Shown piece by piece: positions 8,819-15,592 of a stretch of DNA of 41,142 bases. Position 1 is the first letter of the stretch; each line of letters begins with the position of its first letter. The position numbers and the translations under genes are program-made. The notes below the pieces were generated by a model. The model was not told the DNA's origin and made no database searches. It saw nothing but the letters and a program-made list of their open reading frames with translations. Origin of the DNA: Phocaeicola plebeius (GTDB lineage Bacteria > Bacteroidota > Bacteroidia > Bacteroidales > Bacteroidaceae); NCBI RefSeq assembly GCF_003437535.1, contig NZ_QSQT01000029.1, forward strand, positions 1-41,142, read 5' to 3'.

Positions 8819-10294
8819 TTATTCCTGGTTATTGTTTTCGTACTTCAAGGTACGTTTCAGCAAGTCTTGGTTCAACTGGCGTTTTCCAGCTACAGGGTCG
8901 TTGTGTGCGCTCGGGCCGGTTACACATCCACCTTCGCAAGCCATCATTTCGATGAACTGTGCATCCACTTTTCCGGTCTTGGCGTAAGCGCGGAGTACAC
9001 CGATATTCTTCTTCGTGAAGTCAGAGAACTGCATGATCTTGATACCGTTGGCTTTCGGGCCTAAATAAGCTTTCACTGCTCCGGCTACACCGCCTGCCTG
9101 TGCGAATCCGTGTGCTTCACATACGGATTCGTATGCCACTTTGTACAGGTTGGCCTGTTCCAGTTCAATACCCAAGCCACGGAAAATCGGGTGAAGTTCT
9201 TCGAATGTCAGCACGTAATCTACGCATTCGTCGCGCTGTGCTTCTTTTCTTTTGGCGATACACGGGCCGATGAAGACTACCTTCGCATTCGGGTATTTCT
9301 TTTTAGCAATGCGAGCCGCGTAATACATCGGAGAACCGGTGCTTGATACGTAAGGCTTCATGTCAGGAATATGCTTGTTCACCAGTTCGATGTACGACGG
9401 GCAGCAGGAAGTAGTCATGAATTTCTGTCCTTCTTCCAGTTTTTCCAGCAGTTCGTGTGCTTCGTTGCTGGTAGTGTGCATGGCACCTTCAGCCACTTCA
9501 ATCACATCGGCAAAGCCAATCTCCTTCAATGCACCGTACACTTGTTCGATGGTAGCCTTGAACTGTCCCAATACGGACGGAGCCGGAATGGCAATTACTT
9601 GTTCTCCCTTACGGATAGCTTCCAATACATCGAATACCTGAGAGATTTCGAAGATGGCTCCGAACGGACAGGCATTCAGACATTTTCCACAATAGATACA
9701 CTTGCTTTCATCGATGTGTTCGATGTAGTGCTCGTCCTTGCTGATGGCTTTCACCGGACAAGCTTCTTCACAAGGCACCGGAATGTAGACGATGGCGTGA
9801 TACGGACAGCTCTTGTGGCAGATACCACAGCTGATACACTTGTCGTGGTCAATCTGTGCCTGACCAGTCTTCTTGTTAAAGTGTACAGCTCCTTTCGGAC
9901 AGTTCATGTAGCAGCTTCTTGCCACACAACCCCGGCAAAGGTTACTTACTTCGTAGTTCACCTGTACACAAGAAGAACATGCTTCGTCGATGACACAGAG
10001 AATATTTTCCTTGATTCTTTCCTTGCGTTCCAATGCTTTGCGGGCATATTCAGAAAGCGGAGTCAGCTCATCCGTTTCATCGGTCATATCCCAGCCCAGC
10101 AGCGGAAGCAACTTATATTTAGTAACGGCACGTTCCTTGTGGATACAGCAGCGTCCTACCGGCTGTGAGCGGCGAGGGCTGATTTCCAAAGGAATGCGGT
10201 CAATTTTTTCTACTAATTGATTTTCTTTCCATAAAGCAACCAGGTTTTCCAGCAATTTATGCCGGACAATCATTACGTTGTTTGTAAAAGCCAT
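8819..10294 (-). CDS. group B [FeFe] hydrogenase catalytic subunit
   Basis: The 491-residue protein has an N-terminal ferredoxin-like region. Its cluster motifs are CRGCVARSCYMNC (120-132), a 2x[4Fe-4S] unit with CISCGICHKSC (153-163) and CIYCGKCLNAC (199-209), and extra Cys at 175 and 179. The H-cluster domain follows: L1 TSCCPSY (295-301), L2 GPCIAKRKE (343-351), and L3 EMMACEGGCVTGP (449-461) with C453 and C457. L1 ending in Tyr rather than Trp and L3 ending in VTGPSAH rather than GGGQP mark the group B enzymes of anaerobes. Their physiological electron partner is poorly defined. No HydB/HydC NADH-coupling subunit or ferredoxin gene is next to it. The first gene of the hydAEGF cluster. Confidence 0.93.
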   Translation of the reverse strand: MAFTNNVMIVRHKLLENLVALWKENQLVEKIDRIPLEISPRRSQPVGRCCIHKERAVTKYKLLPLLGWDMTDETDELTPLSEYARKALERKERIKENILCVIDEACSSCVQVNYEVSNLCRGCVARSCYMNCPKGAVHFNKKTGQAQIDHDKCISCGICHKSCPYHAIVYIPVPCEEACPVKAISKDEHYIEHIDESKCIYCGKCLNACPFGAIFEISQVFDVLEAIRKGEQVIAIPAPSVLGQFKATIEQVYGALKEIGFADVIEVAEGAMHTTSNEAHELLEKLEEGQKFMTTSCCPSYIELVNKHIPDMKPYVSSTGSPMYYAARIAKKKYPNAKVVFIGPCIAKRKEAQRDECVDYVLTFEELHPIFRGLGIELEQANLYKVAYESVCEAHGFAQAGGVAGAVKAYLGPKANGIKIMQFSDFTKKNIGVLRAYAKTGKVDAQFIEMMACEGGCVTGPSAHNDPVAGKRQLNQDLLKRTLKYENNNQE

Positions 10295-10356
10295 AATCGA
10301 AATAAAAAGGTTTGTTAGTTATTAGTTATCCTAAAATTATAGAGTCCGTGTGCGGT

Positions 10357-10896
10357 TTACTCTTCCGTTTGTCCCTCGGCAGCTCTTAGAATCAAGGTCG
10401 TAGCTCCCAAGGTAATAATAGCTCCGTCTTCAATGCGGATTTGGTCTTTCGGTCCTAAAATTTCATTCATCAGGAAAGTTCCTGTGATACTGTCGTTATC
10501 GCGCAGGGTATAAATGATTTTCCCTTGCTTGTTCTTCTTGACATTGATGTAGCAATGCCGGCGGTCCAGACTTGGGTCATTGCTTTCGATAGGGATGTCG
10601 ATGTCATTACCTTTGCATCGGCGGCCGATGAGGTTATCTCCCTCATGCAGCGGAAGTACCTGCTTGTAGGCAAATACGTTTTCCACGGCCAGTATGTTGC
10701 CGAAATCCTGCATGCCTTCTTTCTCGTCGATTACTTCCTCCTTGCGGTTGGCGGCATTCAGTTTCGATTTTCCGATACGGATGCTGAACTGCTTCTTGCA
10801 GTTGTCACAGATAAAAACGAGTGACTGTCCTTCTCCATACTTGGTTTCATCAAACTGGATGAAGTTGTCACATTTGGGGCATCTTACTCTTTTCAT
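10357..10896 (-). CDS. zinc-ribbon plus FHA domain protein (179 aa)
   Basis: The chosen ATG at 10896 gives MKRVRCPKC...; an upstream in-frame start at 11043 would overlap the preceding gene by over 120 nt and adds low-complexity non-homologous sequence. A four-Cys zinc ribbon (C6, C9, C30, C33) is followed by a short linker and an FHA domain (about 85-172). FHA phosphopeptide-binding residues G91-R92, S109 and the RRH motif at 112-114 are present. FHA domains bind phosphothreonine, so a role in Ser/Thr-kinase signalling is likely, but no kinase is adjacent. It begins 19 nt after the HU-CCDC81/SPOR gene and is probably co-transcribed with it. The hydrogenase cluster starts 62 nt downstream and may be read through. 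Confidence 0.85.
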   Translation of the reverse strand: MKRVRCPKCDNFIQFDETKYGEGQSLVFICDNCKKQFSIRIGKSKLNAANRKEEVIDEKEGMQDFGNILAVENVFAYKQVLPLHEGDNLIGRRCKGNDIDIPIESNDPSLDRRHCYINVKKNKQGKIIYTLRDNDSITGTFLMNEILGPKDQIRIEDGAIITLGATTLILRAAEGQTEE

Positions 10897-10915
10897 TCTG
10901 TTTAAAAGGGCGTAT

Positions 10916-12037
10916 TTATTTTGAAGTGAATACCCAGGCACTCTTGAATTCTTCCTGATTACGCAGTGCCTGCACTTTTTGGTAAGCTTCGCCTGAAGTG
11001 GCATAACTATCCAGTGCGATGCGGAAGCGTCCGTTCGATTCAAGTACCTGACAATTCTTGTATCCTTTCTGCTGGAATTTTTTCAGTTCACGTTGGGCAT
11101 CGTCCGATGTCGGCAGGCTGGCTACGATGATGTAGGCCGTTTTCTTGCTTACAGCAGGCTGTGCGGAAGCCGGTTTCGGCTTTTGTGTCGCTTTTGCTTC
11201 AGCTTTGGTGGCAGCCGTTTTGGTTACGGCTGTTTTTGCTGCAGGTGCGGCTGCAATCTTTTCTGTCTTCACAACTACCGGTTTCAGCGTGTTTACGTTG
11301 TTGCGGACACGCTTTTCGCTCTTCTGTTTCTTTACAGCCTTTTGTGCAACTGCTGCTTTCGGAGTCGTTTGTATGCTGGTGGCTACCGACTGGTTGCGGA
11401 TGGCATCAAACATACTGATTGAGCCCAGCGAAGCATAATTCGCATCGTCCATGTACGTGTTTTCCACCGGAACGGAGAGCACGAAGAACAGGCATACGGC
11501 TGCAGCTATGGCCACTACGTTGCGCGTGAAATGGCGCAAGGAGAAATGTCTCTTCGGTTTGCTTGCCGCTTCATGTATTTCCGGAATCAACGGCTTCGGA
11601 GAAGACACAGGCAATGTCTGCAGCTGCGGAAGCGTGAAACTTTCCAGCCCGTATAGACTTGGAGTGAAGAAAGATGCGGCTGCCGGTTCAAAGGCATAGC
11701 CGCCGTTCATGTTATAATAGATTGTACCCACGTTGTGCAGGGTGACCTGACCCTGCTGGTACAATTGGTCTTTTATTTCAGCCACAGTCTTTTCAATCCG
11801 GCGGGTTGCATCGGGAAAGTCGGTGTTAAAAGCTTGCATGTACGACTGTACCAGCAGCCCATCGTTCATTATCAGTTGCGGATTGAAACCAATGGTGCGG
11901 AGGGGCGGCATGAATTCTCCTTTTTGGATGGAGTATGCAGCCTGCCGTTTATGGGCAATGAATCCTCCCAAGCCGGGAACGATGACACAATCATTCTCCA
12001 GCAATAATACTTCTATATGTTTGGATAGTTCAATCAT
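10916..12037 (-). CDS. HU-CCDC81 and SPOR domain membrane protein (373 aa)
   Basis: The start at 12037 gives the family-typical N-terminus MIELSKHIEVLLLENDCVIV. An HU-CCDC81-type domain pair covers about residues 1-125, followed by a single transmembrane segment at about 173-191. A Lys/Ala/Pro-rich periplasmic linker comes next, then a C-terminal SPOR domain (about 297-373, KTAYIIVASLPTSDDAQREL). SPOR domains bind denuded peptidoglycan at division sites, and the HU-like module faces the cytoplasm. The protein may link the nucleoid or an assembly to the septal wall; this is inference. It precedes the FHA gene in an apparent operon. Its predicted promoter lies unusually close to the ATG. Confidence 0.85.
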   Translation of the reverse strand: MIELSKHIEVLLLENDCVIVPGLGGFIAHKRQAAYSIQKGEFMPPLRTIGFNPQLIMNDGLLVQSYMQAFNTDFPDATRRIEKTVAEIKDQLYQQGQVTLHNVGTIYYNMNGGYAFEPAAASFFTPSLYGLESFTLPQLQTLPVSSPKPLIPEIHEAASKPKRHFSLRHFTRNVVAIAAAVCLFFVLSVPVENTYMDDANYASLGSISMFDAIRNQSVATSIQTTPKAAVAQKAVKKQKSEKRVRNNVNTLKPVVVKTEKIAAAPAAKTAVTKTAATKAEAKATQKPKPASAQPAVSKKTAYIIVASLPTSDDAQRELKKFQQKGYKNCQVLESNGRFRIALDSYATSGEAYQKVQALRNQEEFKSAWVFTSK

Positions 12038-12041
12038 ATTG

Positions 12042-12049
12042 CAAAAATA
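12042..12049 (-). promoter_or_regulatory. candidate -7 box almost on top of the start codon
   Basis: The minus strand reads TATTTTTG, a TAnnTTTG match ending only 4 nt before the ATG at 12037. If used, the mRNA would be leaderless or nearly so. No TTTG at -33 was found, so this remains a candidate. Confidence 0.35.
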
Positions 12050-12308
12050 ATACATTTTTCTCTTATGTGGAGTATCTTTCAACGGGTATTTTTTATACCG
12101 ATAGGGGTTTAACCAACTCTTCTTTTTCTATCATGTAGTCTGATATATTCATGTGTCCTGTATCGAGACAATTGTAAATGCACGAAGCCCCCGGCACTGC
12201 CGAAGGCTCCTGTTTTTTATTCTCTTATCTCACTTTTCAATAACCGTCGATACAATCCATTGGTGGATTCTCCGTGTGTTCTATCACGTGCTCCTTTCAT
12301 GTCAATAT
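12050..12308. other. mostly non-coding stretch with hairpins and one tiny ORF
   Basis: No conserved gene was recognised between the HU-CCDC81 gene and the small ORF ending at 12309. The stretch holds an intrinsic-terminator-like hairpin (12184-12218) and a short AT inverted repeat GGTAT/ATACC at 12085-12099. On the minus strand there is a 27-codon ORF (12300-12217, MKGARDRTHGES...) that starts 8 nt after the 59-codon ORF described separately. Its reality is doubtful. Confidence 0.5.
12184..12218 (+). terminator. orphan plus-strand intrinsic terminator
   Basis: A two-part stem (GAAGCC with GGCTCC, then CGGC with GCCG around a 3-nt loop) is followed by TGTTTTTT at 12211-12218 on the plus strand. 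No plus-strand gene lies upstream for several kilobases, so it may end a small RNA starting between 12060 and 12120. It could also end the minus-strand higBA transcript, but the U-run is only on the plus side. Confidence 0.45.
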
Positions 12309-12488
12309 TTATTTGATGGAATGTATTTCTCTCCATTCCATCAGCAGTTCATCGGCAAGATATTCATCGCTAAGGCAATGCATATCCGCAACTCCATTAC
12401 TTATAAGTTTATAAGTTTCAGAATCATAAAAAAAGCAAGCGCATCTTCGTATTTCATCTGCAAGACTATTCCAAAAGACCTGTTCCAC
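12309..12488 (-). CDS. possible small ORF downstream of higA (59 aa, GTG start)
   Basis: A minus-strand frame starts at GTG 12488 just after an in-frame TAA and a purine-rich stretch that could act as ribosome binding site. It encodes VEQVFWNSLADEIRRC... and ends ...LLMEWREIHSIK. The residue mix looks protein-like (DSETYKLISNGVADMHCLSDEYLADELL), but no family was recognised. It lies 52 nt after the higA stop and in the same orientation. It could be a third gene of the toxin-antitoxin module, a remnant of a longer gene, or noise. Confidence 0.3.
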   Translation of the reverse strand: MEQVFWNSLADEIRRCACFFYDSETYKLISNGVADMHCLSDEYLADELLMEWREIHSIK

Positions 12489-12540
12489 CTTCCCCTTTTA
12501 TCGGGAGAAGTGGGACGGGAAACTTTCAGTGTACCATGAG

Positions 12541-12849
12541 TTACAGCATGGCGGCATACTTGCGTACCTGCTTCAGACGCTCCATAAAAGAGGGGTCTGC
12601 AGCCGCCTGCTGCATATTGCAATCAAGCTGCATCCGCATCAGTAGCGAAGCACTGATACCCAAAGCTGCCTCGAAGAGCATCGCTGTCTGCGTAGTAATC
12701 GGCCTGCGGCAGTTGAGAATGTCATTCAATACCTTGTAGGAGATGCCCATCTGCTCGGCCAATCTGCGCTGCGAGAGCTTGCGTTCTTCGGTCTCTTCCT
12801 TCAGCAGTTCGCCCGGATGTATAGGGCGTTGACAGATGTATTTTCCCAT
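12541..12849 (-). CDS. higA: HigA-family antitoxin, XRE-type regulator
   Basis: With the ATG at 12849 the product is 102 residues starting MGKYICQRPIHPGELLKEE, the hallmark N-terminus of HigA antitoxins. A helix-turn-helix follows (LSQRRLAEQMGISYKVLNDILNCRRPIT) with the typical C-terminal helical tail. HigA neutralises HigB and represses the operon. An earlier in-frame start at 12882 would overlap higB by 26 nt and lacks family support. It lies 7 nt after higB. Confidence 0.9.
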   Translation of the reverse strand: MGKYICQRPIHPGELLKEETEERKLSQRRLAEQMGISYKVLNDILNCRRPITTQTAMLFEAALGISASLLMRMQLDCNMQQAAADPSFMERLKQVRKYAAML

Positions 12850-12856
12850 AATTATT

Positions 12857-13174
12857 CTATTTATAATGGTTTGATAATTCAAGTATATTGCAGATGGTCA
12901 CCACCGTTTCCGATGAGACCTGTTCTACCGTGAACTCAATGCGGTACTGGTCGTTCACACGGATGGAGGAAATACCAGCCTTGTCACCTTTCAACACTTC
13001 ATAATGAAGCGAGTGGATGACGTAAAGCTCTTCCACGCTTCTTGCTTGTTCCAGCACTTTGATGCGTAACTGGTAGCGTGCCACGATATTCGGCTGGAAA
13101 CGATGTTTCTTGTCCGTCGTTTTCCCTTCCTCGTACAATTGGCGCAAATAGTCCTTATCAAAGTTTATCTCCAT
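12857..13174 (-). CDS. higB: HigB-family toxin (RelE-like mRNA interferase)
   Basis: The 105-residue protein has the RelE/HigB fold signature in its second half: LHYEVLKGDKAGISSIRVNDQYRIEFTV followed by VVTICNILELSNHYK. HigB toxins cleave mRNA at the ribosome. The N-terminal extension (MEINFDKDYLRQLYEEGKTTDKKHRFQP) matches the longer Bacteroidetes members. The toxin gene precedes the antitoxin gene, the usual higBA order. Its coding start overlaps the tail of the broken sensor-kinase ORF, showing that the module replaced the rest of that gene. Confidence 0.88.
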   Translation of the reverse strand: MEINFDKDYLRQLYEEGKTTDKKHRFQPNIVARYQLRIKVLEQARSVEELYVIHSLHYEVLKGDKAGISSIRVNDQYRIEFTVEQVSSETVVTICNILELSNHYK

Positions 13175-13484
13175 TGCTTTCCGTGTTATTATTCACGTAG
13201 CAAAGATAAGAGATCTCTCCCATATATCCACAAAAAAAGTGGAAGTATTTTATATCACTGCCATCAGTTTCACCAATCATGGATAAATCCACTACCTTCA
13301 TATATACCTCGTGTACATCCTTGCGGAGACTTCTTATTTTGTAGGTAGTAGCTTCCAATTCCTGTTGTCTGTTCTGTTCATTGAGCCCAATATAGACGAT
13401 GCCGAAAATGACGAATAGTATCAGCACATATCCTGCCGCTATCTTGGTGCGCAGGTGTCTGGTTGCTATTGTTTTCTGTTTCAT
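13158..13484 (-). pseudogene. truncated N-terminus of a membrane sensor histidine kinase
   Basis: The 108-codon ORF begins MKQKTIATRHLRTKIAAGYVL, with a transmembrane segment at about residues 13-33. It then has EVYMKVVDLSMIGET (about 59-73), a motif resembling the start of the periplasmic sensor region of Bacteroides hybrid two-component kinases. After about residue 73 (near base 13265) the similarity stops. The rest (YFHFFCGYMGE...) looks like read-through into the higBA promoter region. The second transmembrane helix, kinase and receiver domains are all missing. The gene sits just downstream of the fimbrial operon, so the intact ancestor may have regulated it. Confidence 0.65.
13201..13234 (-). 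promoter_or_regulatory. higBA promoter with internal palindrome
   Basis: The minus strand carries a -7 box TATCTTTG (13208-13201) 26 nt before the higB ATG and a TTTG at 13234-13231, a spacing of 22 nt, slightly long. A perfect 10-bp palindrome AGAGATCTCT (13209-13218) lies inside the spacer, and an imperfect dyad TCCAC-N7-GTGGA spans 13227-13243. Both are candidate HigA operators for autoregulation. Confidence 0.55.
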
Positions 13485-13530
13485 GCGGTATACCTCATTT
13501 TTTATATTATTCTTTTCTCCTTATTAAAGT

Positions 13531-13675
13531 GCAGCCCACTGACCTTGCGGTAGCGGGCTGCGGTGTCTGTATGATGTTACCGGGCACAATACTCCCGCCC
13601 GGAATGGGAGTTCCTTTCTTTATTGTGGTTATACTTCGGTTGTATTCCGTTACGGGCGGAACTTTTTCCCGCCCG
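13531..13675. repeat. cluster of GC-rich inverted repeats after the GLUG fimbrillin gene
   Basis: Three hairpins occur in 145 nt: GCAGCCC/GGGCTGC (13531-13537 with 13555-13561, with a GCAA loop on the minus strand), ACTCCC/GGGAGT (13591-13596 with 13606-13611), and CGGGCGG/CCGCCCG (13653-13659 with 13669-13675). CCGGGC/GCCCGG (13580-13585 with 13597-13602) competes with the second. No clear U-run follows any of them on the minus strand. Confidence 0.55.
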
Positions 13676-13680
13676 ACGGT

Positions 13681-15471
13681 TTACTGTTTCTTCAAGGTAG
13701 GCAGCTCTCCGGTGAGTTCGTAACGCCACTCTGAGCCGTTCAAGGCGGCGTTCATGGCATCAACTGCATTCTGCCAGGTGACGGTTGTACCGTCCACCTT
13801 GATGGTGCCGTTGGTGCCGCTATCCATTTTGCCAATACCATTAGCAGGGTTGCTGCTCCAGTAGCAGGCGGTGGTTTGGCCACTATTGTTGTTCATACCC
13901 ACAATGCCGCCGACATTGCCTTGTCCGCTGACAGTTCCCGTGGCATGGTAGCAGGCGGTTACGGAACCTTGGGCATTAACTCCCACCACGCCGCCGGCAT
14001 AGCCGGTAGTCAATGTGGCGGTCACGTTGCCCGTGGAGTAGCAGGCTATGAGCGAGCAGTTGTTTCCCAAGTTGCCCACCACGCCGCCGACGGTGGAGCT
14101 GCCTTCGACTGCGGCGGAGGAGTAGCAGCCCACGATGGTTGCCCCGAGATAGCTGCCTCCGGCTATTCCGCCGACATTGACACTACCCGTCACAGTCCCT
14201 TCCGCCGAGCAGCCGGAGATGGTGCCATAATTCGTTCCCACGATGCCGCCGGTATCGGTGAACCCTCTACCTGTCACCGTGCCATTGACCGAGCAATTCT
14301 CTACAGTGCCGTCGTTCTGTCCCGCAATGCCGCCGACGAACGTGCCACCTGTTACGTTCACTTCTGTCAGCGTTACGTCCTGCACCGTGCCTCCGCTGCC
14401 GAGACGGCCAATCAGTCCTACATAGTCCGTTCCCGATTGGTCAATCTTCAGCCCCGTGATGGTATATTTGCCGCCGCCGTCGAAGGTGCCGGTGTATGGT
14501 TGGCTTTCAGTGCCTATCGGCGTCCACTCCCCGGTCAGGGTGATGTTGCCGGTCAGGGTGATGTCGATGTCGGTCTTCCCCTCTTCGTTCACCAGCTTGG
14601 CGAGGTTCTTCAGACCCTTCTCGTTGTCCGTGTTGTAGATGGTCTGTCCCTGGTCGTCGGTCGTGGTGGTATAGCCCGGGTCATAGTCCAGCGTGATGTT
14701 GTAGAACTTACCCGCCACGGGGGTGATGGCAGAGGAGAGAGTGCGCTCCTCGGTGCCGTTCGCCCGCAGCTTGGTTATCGTGTAGTCGGGCACCACGTTC
14801 GCCTCCCAGCAGTTGATGGTTGCGCCGTTTTCGGTATATTCGCACGGCTTCATCTCTATCCAGCCCTCTTGCGAGCCTTGCACTACCTCACCTTTTTCAT
14901 AAGTACACTGTGTATAGGTATAGAGCTGGAGGCTCTGCACCTGGTCGAGTGCATCGTCCGAAGGCGTGACGCGCACCTTGGCCAGTTGGTGGGCAAAGGT
15001 CAGCGTGACGGGTGTCTGGTAGTCTCCCGTGCCCGTGGCGTACAGCAGGTAGGCAAGACTTTGGCTCTGGTTGCCGAGGTCGATGGTGCCACTCTTTGCG
15101 GGGTACCAGGCGGTGACGGTATGTTCGCCGGTGTCGCTCCAGTACAGGGGTGTTTCGGCTTTGGCGGTGTGGTCGTCCTGCACGGTGTAGATGCCGACCT
15201 CGTCCTTGCCGTCTATCTGTACGGCGAACAGGTCGCCCGCGTCGAACACGCTACCCGTGCCGTCCGCAATCTCGCTGACGCGCGTCTGCGGTGTGCCCCA
15301 GGGCTGTGCCTCGCCGCCCTCCACTCCGAGGGTGATGCGGGCTATCTCAAGGGGGTATTGTCCTTCGGGCAGACGGTTGCCGTCCGCCAGTTCGTCCTTC
15401 GTGCAGGCAGCCATGGCAAGGAGCAGGGCGGCTGCGGCAAGAAGCAGATGGATGGAATGTCTTTTCTTCAT
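13681..15471 (-). CDS. fimbrillin-family lipoprotein with GLUG repeats (596 aa)
   Basis: The start at 15471 (MKKRHSIHLLLAAAALLL...) gives a lipoprotein signal with lipobox AMAAC; the open frame extends upstream to 15612 but that part runs into the previous gene. Residues up to about 260 form a fimbrillin (Mfa-like) domain, including TRVSEIADGTGSVFDAGDLFAV and the ATGTGDYQTPVTLTFAHQLAKVRV motif. Then come about seven GLUG-type repeats (VGGIAGQNDGTVENC, TGGIVGTNYGTISGC, and so on), most with one Cys at the same place. GLUG repeats form beta-solenoids in bacterial adhesins. As last gene of the fimbrial operon it is a candidate tip or accessory adhesin. A GC-rich hairpin separates it from the fimbrillin gene. 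Confidence 0.85.
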   Translation of the reverse strand: MKKRHSIHLLLAAAALLLAMAACTKDELADGNRLPEGQYPLEIARITLGVEGGEAQPWGTPQTRVSEIADGTGSVFDAGDLFAVQIDGKDEVGIYTVQDDHTAKAETPLYWSDTGEHTVTAWYPAKSGTIDLGNQSQSLAYLLYATGTGDYQTPVTLTFAHQLAKVRVTPSDDALDQVQSLQLYTYTQCTYEKGEVVQGSQEGWIEMKPCEYTENGATINCWEANVVPDYTITKLRANGTEERTLSSAITPVAGKFYNITLDYDPGYTTTTDDQGQTIYNTDNEKGLKNLAKLVNEEGKTDIDITLTGNITLTGEWTPIGTESQPYTGTFDGGGKYTITGLKIDQSGTDYVGLIGRLGSGGTVQDVTLTEVNVTGGTFVGGIAGQNDGTVENCSVNGTVTGRGFTDTGGIVGTNYGTISGCSAEGTVTGSVNVGGIAGGSYLGATIVGCYSSAAVEGSSTVGGVVGNLGNNCSLIACYSTGNVTATLTTGYAGGVVGVNAQGSVTACYHATGTVSGQGNVGGIVGMNNNSGQTTACYWSSNPANGIGKMDSGTNGTIKVDGTTVTWQNAVDAMNAALNGSEWRYELTGELPTLKKQ

Positions 15472-15507
15472 ATCGGGTTGTCTTTTTATTTGTTTCCGTT
15501 TAGTGCT

Positions 15508-15525
15508 GCCGCCTGCGAAGGCGGC
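15508..15525. repeat. hairpin between fimbrillin and GLUG fimbrillin genes
   Basis: GCCGCC (15508-15513) pairs with GGCGGC (15520-15525), and a T-A pair closes a 4-nt loop, giving a 7-bp GC-rich stem. It has no U-run on the minus strand, so mRNA processing or stabilisation is more likely than termination. Confidence 0.6.
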
Positions 15526-15592
15526 CGTCGCACCATTCTGTCTATGGGCAGCTCCGGCTTGACGCTTGCGCCGGGGCAGCGGTGTGCGGGGA

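Noticed and set aside
9103..9131. A 9-bp inverted repeat (CGAATCCGT/ACGGATTCG) inside the hydrogenase gene.
   Set aside because: It lies in a conserved coding stretch with an 11-nt loop and no U-run; a chance result of codon choice is the simplest view.
12153..12539. A 128-codon plus-strand frame between the HU-CCDC81 gene and higA.
   Set aside because: Its composition is not protein-like, it reads through the terminator hairpin at 12184-12218, and the other strand is more convincing there.
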